IMG/VR virus record: IMGVR_UViG_3300042338_000041
Location: 1-45,916 of that record
DNA: 45,916 nt
DNA from: a virus
Direction: 5' to 3' (one strand)
A model generated the notes under the pieces. The model did no database searches. It was not told the origin of the DNA and saw nothing but the letters and a program-made list of their open reading frames with translations. This document shows positions 1-9,900 of the stretch, one piece after another; the first letter of the stretch is position 1, and each line of letters starts with the position of its first letter. Position numbers and translations under genes: made by a program.

Positions 1-3000
1 TACTTTAACTAATAGACCTATGTCAACTTTGGTATCTTTTAACATTACAATATTAGCTAAAGCATCTTCTTTATTTTGCCATCTTACAATATCTTCAGCT
101 GGAGTATTATCTCCATCTAGTTTATTGAATAATGGTAGACCGTCTTTTAAAATAGCCATTCGCATTTCATCTGTAATAGGTAGATAAGGTTGTTTACCTA
201 TGCCATTAACTTCTTGTAGTTTTACAGAGGTTTTATATTTCTTGCCAATTTTATTAGCAACTTTTACCATTATGTTTTCATAGAACTCTAGATAACCAGT
301 AGCACCAAACAACATAGTCCCACCTTCTTCAGATGGTTTTATAACAAAAGGTTCAAATACATTATCACGACTACTATCTGTAATCTCTTTAGCTTTTGCT
401 TTACCTACATAATTATGCAGTTCATTTGCAGAAATAGCATCGAAGTTTCGTTTATTACCAGATTTTTCATCAATAGTTATATCGTAAGAATCAGTAAAAC
501 CACTAGCAAAACTTTGTGTTTTAGTTACAGAAATTTCAGAAACATTATCAATTATAATTTTGTTATAACGATCAGCTTGTTGTTGTCCTGTAGTCCAAGC
601 AACACCATCAAAGCCATGCTCTACAGCATACTTTAACATGCGTTTGAATATCAAACCACCCCATGCTTCTGATGATTTAAAAGGAGCTAAAGGTAATAGA
701 TCTGGATCTATAAGATTAAGACCTTCATTTAATGCTGTTAAGTCAGCTAACTCTCTTGCTAAAGTACTTTCATATGTGAATAAAAAGTCTAATTCCTCAA
801 TATGCTGTTTATATGGTTTTACATTAGGTAAAACATCAGATGGCAATTTAGACATTAATTGTTGCTTTAAAAAGTATTTAACTAAAACCAAAGCATCCGC
901 TAAGTCTTTAGGTTCTTTTATTAGTTTTAATTCTAAATTCATTCCAGCTATTATATTGTCAACACTACTACTACCATAGCCGTATGCAAACGAAGAAGAA
1001 TATTTAAATAAAGGATGTTGACTTATATTAATAATGTTATTGCCCATACTATAAACAATATCTTTTGCTTTTGTCATTCCAGTAAGATCAAAATTACCTT
1101 CTGGAAATATAGCACCTACTCCAACTTCTTGTGAGCCATCAGCTATATCATATAAAATATGTGCAGTATAATCACTAAATGTATAGTTATTGTCAATAAG
1201 ATCAAAAGTTTTATTACGAATAACAATATAAACTGGTTGTGTTATATCAAATCCATACGCATCAATAGGTTGTTTAGATTTCCACGCTTTTTTAATTTCA
1301 TCAGCATTAAAAGAAAGCTCAACTAATATATTATACTTATCTAGTTGTTGTGTTTTAGTTGAAAATAATTTATCAGGTAGTTCAGTATTAGAAAGTTTTA
1401 CTTCATTATCCATAATTTTTTTTATATCAGGAACAATTGCACCTAATCTTTCACTAACTTCTTTTATTCTCTGTTCGTTGTTAACAAACTCTTCAGGTTT
1501 TTCTGGTGTATCTTTAGGACGATAACCTCTTTCGTTTCCTTTTTGATGCCAATCGCTTTGGAATTCTTCACCAAATAAAACTTTAAAGTTTTCTGGAGTA
1601 TATCTAGTATTAGCACGACCATGTACAACAACATTTGTTACTGGAGTGTTATTACCATGCCAGCCTCCTTCCCAATGTGTCATACCACTTTGTAATTCAA
1701 TATCAGGAAATCTAATTAAGAATTCTCTTTGATCTTCACCATTAGGTAAAACTAAAGTTTCGTGTTGATATTTATCCCAGATAGTATGACCACCGGGTAG
1801 TGGCTTTTCTATTGTTTCTCTATAAGGTGCAAATAAATCTAAGATAGCACTCTGAATATTTTCTGGTAATTTATCTAATTCAGTTTTAAGATATTCTTCA
1901 ACTTGATTAAAAACAGTATTATAAACCTGAGCGCGTAATTCTTTATTTCTAAAATAAGGATATAATTCAGGTTCTTCTCTCATTAATCTTTCTTTAGGTA
2001 AATTATTGCCCCATAAAAGTGATTCATTAGCCTTAATTACATTTTCAGCAGTTACTTTACCATATCTAGATTCAGGTATTATTTCTTCAGGATAGAAAGT
2101 TGTAGCTTGCTCTTTACTAGTTACAAATTCAATATTATCTTTACTTGAATTAATTAGATTACCATCTTTTAATTTTACATATTCCATACCACCAAAGACT
2201 TCTGACTTTTCAATATTAGCTGCAATAAACTCTTTAATGGCTGCAATAAGAAGCGGCCAATTATCTTTATCTGTTATTTCTGCTTGTTTTTCTAAAGCGT
2301 ATTCTCCTAGCTTTTTAAAAAACAAAGGATCTCTAAGTGTTTTAGAAACAGGAATAACGCTAGAAGGAAATACAATTGTTTTGTAAGTTTTACCGCCGCT
2401 ACTAGTAACTGAATCAGTTATTGGAAGTGTATCTGTTTTAATAAAATCGTGTACTAAAACTCTTGAAACATTTTTCGTAGAATGAACTATTGTTGTTTCC
2501 GAGCCTTTAATAACTTCTTCTATTTTAACAGGTTTAATAATAGAAATAAGTGTATTTAAATCTACTTTAGCATCTTCAGGTAATGCATCCATATATTCTT
2601 TTAGACCAGTCCATTCAATCTCTTCTTGTTTAATACTACCTTTAACCAACAAAGCAGCAAGTTGTTGCTTTGTCATTGTTCTTTGTGGATTAGTCTTTAT
2701 TGTTTCAACAAGACTAGAATAGAATGTAGACAACATCAATTCTTTTTGTGGTGTTGTGTTAAACGAAATATCAAATAGTTTATTTGAAGGATCATCAAAG
2801 CCTAGAATAAAAGCGGCTCTTCCAAGAAGACCAGTAACACTAGCCATTTCACTTAAACCATTTTTCTCTAATCTATCTCTAACCAAATCTAAAATAGAAT
2901 TATTAAAGTATTCATTTGAGCTAACAGTCTGTAGCAAGTTTGCTCTGTCTTCAACAGACATAAGATCTTTATTAGTAAAAGAAACAAAATCATACTTAGG

Positions 3001-6000
3001 ATCTAATACAGGTTTTGCTTTACTACCAAAGACAGTCTTATCAAATAGAGGATCTGAGGCAACTTCAAACAAACGCTTACCTGTAGTAACTAAGTAAGCA
3101 TAGTCATACTTACCTTCAGGAATCTTTTCTTTTTTTGCGTATTGTTCAAACACATCAAGGATCTTAAGTGAGCGTTCTTCATAAGTAGCTGGAATAGCTC
3201 CCATGTTTCTTCGCTCAGCGCTGATTGAGAAGAACTGTTCTTTAAAGTATTTTAGTCTTTCTTCGGTAGTCATGTTAATGAACTTATCGTAGTCTTTAGC
3301 TGACTCAAAGAAATACATTACTTTATAAAGAAGAGAGTTAGTCTGTGTCTTTTTATATTCAGAGTAGGCTTCAACAAACATATTAAAATGTTTGCCTATT
3401 CTTCCACCAGAATCAATTGCAGATAGCCCTTGGCTTTTAACTATAGTCATAGCAGCTATCATAGCTGGATCAAAGTATTGACCATTCATCAAGAATTCAT
3501 ACTCACCTCTAGTAAGCATGTACTTGTCATTGATTCCTTTTTTATGGATTATTGTAGCAAACTCACGCGCATTAGTAGCAAACTTAGTATAGCCACCAGT
3601 TAACTGTGCAGATCTTGCAAAGACTTCATTTAACTCATGGACAGATAATGTTTGATCTGCCATTTGTTTATTGATGTTCGTAATTTCTTTTACAAGAGCA
3701 CTAGCAGTATCATAAAACTCAGAACTATTTAAAATCCTAGTTGCGACTAGAACTGCTTTCTGAATATCTAATAGAATAGATTTAGTCCAAGAGACATCTA
3801 TTGGATTCATCTGTTGTATTATTGTTTCAGCTTCTGTTAATAATACTTTTGAAAAAGTCTGTACAAAAAACTCTTCAGCATTTATTAAATGATAAGTACT
3901 TAAGAATCTTTCGTTTAACATAGGATCATCTAGCTTTAAGGTAGATTTAAAACCCTTGTCTTGAACAAGAGCCATACCAAAAGATGAAACAGCTTTGTTG
4001 TATAACTTAAGATTTGATAAATAGATATTACCTGTAGCTCTTGATTTAAAATAAGCGTGACCTATCTCATGTAGGATAGATCTAATGCGCTGATTTGATC
4101 TTGCTTTTGGAGATAGGAAATAACCAAAGTTTGCATTAAGTGTAATCTTCTTCTTATCATATTCCCATTTAGCAACAGTAGAAGAATCGCTTACTATTGA
4201 CTTTGTTCCAGTAACTTCGTCTGTCTTTACTGTTGTCATTTTCTCTACACCAAACTCAAGGAATGGAACATCACTAAAGTTTAGATGAACAACAGAAGCA
4301 AATAGAAGAATACGATCTTCGCTTGTAAGCATGGAGTTAGTTACAAGACTGTCAACGTAGTCTGCAAACTTTTTAGCGGAGTCTTTGTTACCTGAAACAA
4401 TAGAAACAAAAGCATTTGATATATCTGCTTTGTTATCATTTAGATATTTAATCTTAGCTACTCTATCTTTATCAACCTTTGCAATATTAATTGCGTTTCT
4501 AATCTGCATTGATAGAGCATTAAAAATAGTTTCTTTGCGTTCCTTAGCTCCAGCAATATCTCTTACGGCATTCTCAGTTGTTTCACTGATTTCACCAGTA
4601 AGCTTTGCTTCTAAAATAGCAGCATCAACAACATCAGAAGCTTCTGTTGGAATACCAGCTTTGACAGTCGCTTCTCTTTCTGGAGAGGTTGCAGCAGATT
4701 CAATAGCTTCAAGTAACTTATGAGCTGCTTCTTCTGCTGCTACTTTTCTTTCAGCTGCTGGCTTTGCTGTGTCTCTTGCTTCCTTAATTAGATCAGGAAT
4801 ATTACGCTGAGATCTCTTTTTTAATCCTTCTAGTTCTGCCTTAAGTGCCTTATAACGATCTGAACCTAGACGCTTACGAAGTCTAAAGAACTCTCCCTTG
4901 CGTTGTCTTTCTAGTTCTTCATAGACACGCTCTCGTTCTTTTGGTAGACCAACAGCTTCTGTTTCCACCTTCTTGGCATCTTCTAGAAACTTCTTACCAG
5001 CAAACAAGACACGCATCTTATCAGATACTGACATTTGATCAAAGACTTCACCAGACTCAATAAATCTTTCAGAGCCTTCATTATTAGTACGACGAGCAAA
5101 CTCAGTCATTACTTCATGTATATTTCTAAAGACACGATTAGGCGCTGCTCTAGCAATATATTCTGCTGTAGTTTCATTCTCATATCGGCGTGTGCCTACA
5201 TCTTCTGGTGTTGATCTAGCTACTTCAGGAGAATTCAAAGCTTCTCTTGTTTCAACACGATCAACTCTTGCTTCAGTTTCGGTTGCCATTTTTTCTGCAG
5301 TAATATCAGTATTTTCAATTACTGCTTCTTTAGCTAGCTTTTCTGGAACTGGAGCATCAATGATTGGCTTTTCGGGCTTCTTCATAAGACCAGAAATATT
5401 ATCAATTGTATTACCTAGTGGAGTTCCTTCAAGGGTAAGACGCTTATCCAATGAGTTTCTAAGCCCACGACCAGCATCAATCTCTACGCCTTGCACTCTG
5501 TTTCTAACAGCACCAACACCACTGCGTAACAAGCCACCACCTAGACCAAACACACCACCAAACGCCAAGCCTTCTTCTAATGCTGTTGTAGCAATCAAAG
5601 AAGCATTATAATCAGTGAGTGCGTATGGGTTGGCATATAGAGTTGCAGCACCAAAGGCAATTTCTCTTTGCTGTCTAGCATACTCAGCTAAGCCACCTTG
5701 TACTGCTCCGAATGTAAACGCAGCAGCAGCTCCACGCAGCAAACCAAAGTTACTTACATAACTAGGCATAATGCCAAGTGGTAGTTTATAAAGTGTTTCA
5801 GTTGTGTAAGCAGTTGCCTTTAAAGCCTTACCAGCAACAGATGCAGAATCATAGACACGCTTTAAGCGCATAAACAAAGATGTCCCACCTAAAGCAGTGG
5901 CTGTTGCTTCTGCTGCCATAACACCACCAGCTAAACCAGCGGCGGTTCCTACTCCCGGAACAAGAGATCCAATGGCTGTTGTAATACCAGCTAATGCCAA

Positions 6001-6936
6001 CTCAGCACCAATACTTGGAATAGTATCAGGACTATTAATCATACCTCCAACAAGACCATCTCGGAATAAACGAACATAGTCTAGTGTTGTTGGTTTGTAT
6101 GTTCCAATTCTTTTTTGAATGTCAGTAACATTTAGCTGATGCATGATACGAATCATTGCATGGTCAGCATTTGGAGAATCACTTACAAAAGAAGAATCAA
6201 TACCATTCTCTAATAGATATTGATTTACAATTGGATTTGAAAACTTACTTGAAAACCAATTATTTGGTTCAAAGTTTGGGTCTTCTCTTGCCATAATCTT
6301 TTCAATATCTTTTGTATCTCCAGCTAATTCTGTATCAGAGAATGAACTAGTAATTCCAAACAAATCTTGAGCGACAAATTGATCGAACCAGTTAAAGCCT
6401 AGCTTTTCATCAGCTTTGCTTTGTGCTTCTGCATACAAAAGCTTTGTTGAAATATCTCTAATTTGTTTCTGTCTATCAGTAAGTTCGTCATAAGACAAAC
6501 CACTAAGATCCTGTAACTGCTCGGCTTGAAGCATCATGTCTAGATTTTTTCTATCGACATCTAATGCTTCTGCGGTAAGCTCGCTATCCCCATAGCGCAT
6601 TGGGGATAGCGGAGCCTTACCGATTAATTGTCGCCATGCAGCACCCTTAGTAGGATCATTAGCAATACCAAGAAGACCGTCTGATACGCCAGTGAGATTT
6701 CCTTCTAATGAGCCTAAAGCCTGAGTCAAAGCATAAAACTGATTATAGGTTTCGACCTTCTTAATGTCACCCTTCACATATGAAAGAGGATCAGTAAGAC
6801 GCGCTGGGTCTAAAAATTCTAAATTATCTCCGTCATAAGCAGCTAATACTTGGGCTGGTCTATAAGCATTTAGTTGGAGTAAACCAGCTGATGGTTTCTC
6901 CGAACCTATAGGAAATCCTTCTGAGTAATTTAACAT
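1..6936 (-). CDS. Giant polyvalent internal-virion-like protein, C-terminus beyond window
   Basis: The frame opens at an ATG at 6936, preceded by an AAGGA ribosome site seven bases upstream. Every line I checked is open and the frame is unstopped at base 1, giving at least 2312 residues. Seen: a Gly/Ala-rich hydrophobic stretch at about residues 313-352 and more Gly/Ala-rich segments up to about 490; a Lys/Glu-rich helical stretch in the middle; HEIGH at 956-960 followed by NAEEFF at 1019-1024, a gluzincin-like layout; EEFQSDWHQKG near 1790-1800; and AWTTGQQQADRY at 2113-2124. The last two resemble motifs recurring in phage and mobile-element large polyvalent proteins (family knowledge, not searched). 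It is the last gene of an operon of gp14-like and other large proteins, so I infer an ejected virion protein with protease and effector domains. No single function can be named. Confidence 0.85.
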   Translation of the reverse strand, partial: MLNYSEGFPIGSEKPSAGLLQLNAYRPAQVLAAYDGDNLEFLDPARLTDPLSYVKGDIKKVETYNQFYALTQALGSLEGNLTGVSDGLLGIANDPTKGAAWRQLIGKAPLSPMRYGDSELTAEALDVDRKNLDMMLQAEQLQDLSGLSYDELTDRQKQIRDISTKLLYAEAQSKADEKLGFNWFDQFVAQDLFGITSSFSDTELAGDTKDIEKIMAREDPNFEPNNWFSSKFSNPIVNQYLLENGIDSSFVSDSPNADHAMIRIMHQLNVTDIQKRIGTYKPTTLDYVRLFRDGLVGGMINSPDTIPSIGAELALAGITTAIGSLVPGVGTAAGLAGGVMAAEATATALGGTSLFMRLKRVYDSASVAGKALKATAYTTETLYKLPLGIMPSYVSNFGLLRGAAAAFTFGAVQGGLAEYARQQREIAFGAATLYANPYALTDYNASLIATTALEEGLAFGGVFGLGGGLLRSGVGAVRNRVQGVEIDAGRGLRNSLDKRLTLEGTPLGNTIDNISGLMKKPEKPIIDAPVPEKLAKEAVIENTDITAEKMATETEARVDRVETREALNSPEVARSTPEDVGTRRYENETTAEYIARAAPNRVFRNIHEVMTEFARRTNNEGSERFIESGEVFDQMSVSDKMRVLFAGKKFLEDAKKVETEAVGLPKERERVYEELERQRKGEFFRLRKRLGSDRYKALKAELEGLKKRSQRNIPDLIKEARDTAKPAAERKVAAEEAAHKLLEAIESAATSPEREATVKAGIPTEASDVVDAAILEAKLTGEISETTENAVRDIAGAKERKETIFNALSMQIRNAINIAKVDKDRVAKIKYLNDNKADISNAFVSIVSGNKDSAKKFADYVDSLVTNSMLTSEDRILLFASVVHLNFSDVPFLEFGVEKMTTVKTDEVTGTKSIVSDSSTVAKWEYDKKKITLNANFGYFLSPKARSNQRIRSILHEIGHAYFKSRATGNIYLSNLKLYNKAVSSFGMALVQDKGFKSTLKLDDPMLNERFLSTYHLINAEEFFVQTFSKVLLTEAETIIQQMNPIDVSWTKSILLDIQKAVLVATRILNSSEFYDTASALVKEITNINKQMADQTLSVHELNEVFARSAQLTGGYTKFATNAREFATIIHKKGINDKYMLTRGEYEFLMNGQYFDPAMIAAMTIVKSQGLSAIDSGGRIGKHFNMFVEAYSEYKKTQTNSLLYKVMYFFESAKDYDKFINMTTEERLKYFKEQFFSISAERRNMGAIPATYEERSLKILDVFEQYAKKEKIPEGKYDYAYLVTTGKRLFEVASDPLFDKTVFGSKAKPVLDPKYDFVSFTNKDLMSVEDRANLLQTVSSNEYFNNSILDLVRDRLEKNGLSEMASVTGLLGRAAFILGFDDPSNKLFDISFNTTPQKELMLSTFYSSLVETIKTNPQRTMTKQQLAALLVKGSIKQEEIEWTGLKEYMDALPEDAKVDLNTLISIIKPVKIEEVIKGSETTIVHSTKNVSRVLVHDFIKTDTLPITDSVTSSGGKTYKTIVFPSSVIPVSKTLRDPLFFKKLGEYALEKQAEITDKDNWPLLIAAIKEFIAANIEKSEVFGGMEYVKLKDGNLINSSKDNIEFVTSKEQATTFYPEEIIPESRYGKVTAENVIKANESLLWGNNLPKERLMREEPELYPYFRNKELRAQVYNTVFNQVEEYLKTELDKLPENIQSAILDLFAPYRETIEKPLPGGHTIWDKYQHETLVLPNGEDQREFLIRFPDIELQSGMTHWEGGWHGNNTPVTNVVVHGRANTRYTPENFKVLFGEEFQSDWHQKGNERGYRPKDTPEKPEEFVNNEQRIKEVSERLGAIVPDIKKIMDNEVKLSNTELPDKLFSTKTQQLDKYNILVELSFNADEIKKAWKSKQPIDAYGFDITQPVYIVIRNKTFDLIDNNYTFSDYTAHILYDIADGSQEVGVGAIFPEGNFDLTGMTKAKDIVYSMGNNIINISQHPLFKYSSSFAYGYGSSSVDNIIAGMNLELKLIKEPKDLADALVLVKYFLKQQLMSKLPSDVLPNVKPYKQHIEELDFLFTYESTLARELADLTALNEGLNLIDPDLLPLAPFKSSEAWGGLIFKRMLKYAVEHGFDGVAWTTGQQQADRYNKIIIDNVSEISVTKTQSFASGFTDSYDITIDEKSGNKRNFDAISANELHNYVGKAKAKEITDSSRDNVFEPFVIKPSEEGGTMLFGATGYLEFYENIMVKVANKIGKKYKTSVKLQEVNGIGKQPYLPITDEMRMAILKDGLPLFNKLDGDNTPAEDIVRWQNKEDALANIVMLKDTKVDIGLLVKV

Positions 6937-6972
6937 TACAGTCCTTTCTGGGAGCTATGCGCCATGAATAGG

Positions 6973-9900
6973 TTATAGCTGTAGCATTGCTGCTATAGCT
7001 TCAATTCGTGTTTGTTTAGTTGATCTATTAGTTTTACTCATATACCCATCAGGATATAGAGTCATTTGAAAGTATTTTCTTTTGATATTTACAAGTTTAC
7101 TTGGATCTTTAATCGCTTCTAAAATACCATCAGTATTTGTTATTTTTACATTTCTTAAAGAATAAGCTTGTAAGATTTCGTCTTTAAGTTTAATTTCTCT
7201 TAGTTCATCTAGAGTAAATTCATTTGGATTAAGCTGTCCAATAACTTCATTCATTGTCTTAGCTGCTTCTTCTTTAGTTGGTTTATTCCAATCTAACGCA
7301 CCATTATTTTTCCGAATAGTTTGAGTATTGTTTGGTTGTTTACCAGCAATAACTCTAAGTTGATATTCTAGTTCTGGTTTTGTTAGTGGAGAATCTTGAA
7401 TTGTTTTCCAAGATTGTTCACTTAAACCAAAAGAAGACTCAGCATTATAGGGATTGTTTGAGCTTTTAATATAATGAACTACATTAAAAGTTTGTTCTGG
7501 AATATTCCATACTGTTCTTCCTGTTGATCTACGAATTACAGATAATTCGTCAGTTCCAAAAAGAGAGTTCAACCAATCTTGTGGATCAGCATCTATATTA
7601 TTTTCTCTAAAGATTTCTATATCTCGCTTGTTTGTATCCACAAAACTAGAATAAACACCACGAACAAAACCTTCAGTACCAGCAATAACAGTAGGAGCTG
7701 CTGCTAATTCAGGCATTACATTAGGACTAGAAGGTGTTCTTTCTTTGATTGTTTCTTCTATACCTTGCCCAATATAACCCTGATCTCTTCCTTGAATTGC
7801 AATTCTAGCTCTAAGAGGTAGGGTTGAAGAGTGTCCGGGTAGGAAATATTCACTAGGAATTTCTTCTGGATTATCTGGAAAACTTCCAGTGTCTGTATAT
7901 AACTGAGTCCAGTTAATATATCTAAAGTCAGGATTATTTATAAGATCCTTGCTATACGCATATTTCATAAAGTCTTGCTGGAATGTAGCAAGTTTTTCCT
8001 GAGAAATTGTAGAAGGCTTTGCTAAATTTTCAAGAGCTTCAGTAGATATGTTTGGAATAGGCTGCGTATAAAAAATTGATTTAGCTGCTTTTGCTTTTTT
8101 TTGCTTGGCTTTTAAACCAGTTAATTCTGATGAATCTGCAGCAGTCGCGGAATCTATAATAAGACGGTAGTCTTTATTACTTTCTTCAGGACGAAGCATA
8201 TAATACTTACCACTCTTATAATATAGATTCAACCCATTAGCAAGATTAGTCTCAACACCAGTAATGAACTTCTCACTGTTTGGCGAATAAAGAACTAAAC
8301 CTTTATTATCTCCTCTTTGAACAACAAAATCAGTTGAGGAAGATTTAGTAGCTCTTTCCATATTAGTATTTCTACCAAAGTCTACTTGAGAATTATCTTG
8401 ATATACACGCATAGCATTAAAAACATAACCAAGAAATTCTACATTAGTTTTTGCGCCGTTAGCAACTGCTTTGTCAAACAGCTGCTTTAAGTTAGCGTCA
8501 GTAAACAATGCTTTATTTTCATCATAGGTTTGAGTACCATCAGCATCTCTTGCAATTTCCCAAGCTAAGTTTTTAGATTTCTTTAACTGTGAATCTGACA
8601 TAACAATATCATGGAATGCTGTATTGTTTTGAGCAAAGAATGCTTTAGCATCTTCAAAGGTAGTTAAAGGACTATTTACATTAGCAAGAATAGCGGATCT
8701 AGTTGGTAGATAAGGTTCATTAACAGCGTAAATAACTTGATCTGCTTCCATTGGTCCAAAATTAGGGGCTGATTCAGAATCAAAAGGAACAAAAGTATAA
8801 GGATATATACCTCGTTCGGCTTCTAAATACTTAGACATTCCTTTTTCAAGGCTTAGTCTATCACCGCCACTAGCATCGCTTTCTTGTGGAATATACAATA
8901 GTGGTGTTCCATCAGCAGTCATTGGAGTAATAGCGCCTAGTTGTCGTGATCCTTTTGGTGTAATTACTTCTATGTAATCTGTACCAGAAGCTCCAGTTAA
9001 TTTTGTAATTTTAATGGGACGGCCTCCTCTTGGAGTTCCCATAAAATTATACATAGTTTGGCTATAATTAAAAGACGCATCAAACCAAGGAATTGCACCT
9101 GTACTAGAAGTAATTGGTAAATCATCAAAGACTTGCTTTGCTGCTACTAATCTAGCTTCAAATGCTGGAGTATATCCCTCAGCAAATACAATACCATTCT
9201 TACCTTTTGATGTTCGTTTTTCCATTGCAGTTGGAGAAGAAGCAATAGTAAAGCGTAGTAAATCAAAACCAGTAATAGAAGTTTGAATTCTAACTCCATT
9301 CTTATCTCTGGTTGTATTTACAGCGCCATCAAGCAAGGCTTCAAAAACTTCAGTATCAACTTGTGGGTTGATTTGCTTTGCAAAATTTAAAGCACTGCTT
9401 TTAAAATCTCTATCAGCAGTCATAGTATTAAGCCAGTTATTCCCAAACATATGGGCTTTAATCAAAGCTTTATCTTTTTCTACTGGGTCTTTTAACAGTT
9501 CCTTTTTTTCTTTAGGCAAGCCAGCAAGCATAGGAGATTTATCCAAAGATGCTTTTATGTTTTCCATATAAGACATGTTAGGAGCATACAGAATAAGAGG
9601 CATGCCTGTATTTGGATTATTAGTTACAATGTAACCTTCTCTTCTTACTTGTTCATCAAGTAAAGTTTCAATTGCTGTTTTTCTAGCTTCACTGTCAGCA
9701 CCAAATAAACCGGGATTACTTTCTAATGTAGCAGAAACTCTGGCAAGTATAGGAACAAGCGCTGGATTTTCTGCCAATAAAGAAGAAGCTGAAATATTTG
9801 GAGTCTCATCTATTAGATTACCTGCTTTAGCAGTTAACTCAAGACTACCTTCTTCAATATCTGCTCCAAACTTTTTTAGTACAGAATAGGTTACACCAAC

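Noticed and set aside
6937-6972. AGCTAT/ATAGCT inverted repeat between the 1415-residue gene and the giant gene
   Set aside because: Six base pairs around a 16-base loop in AT-rich sequence with no T-run; likely chance.
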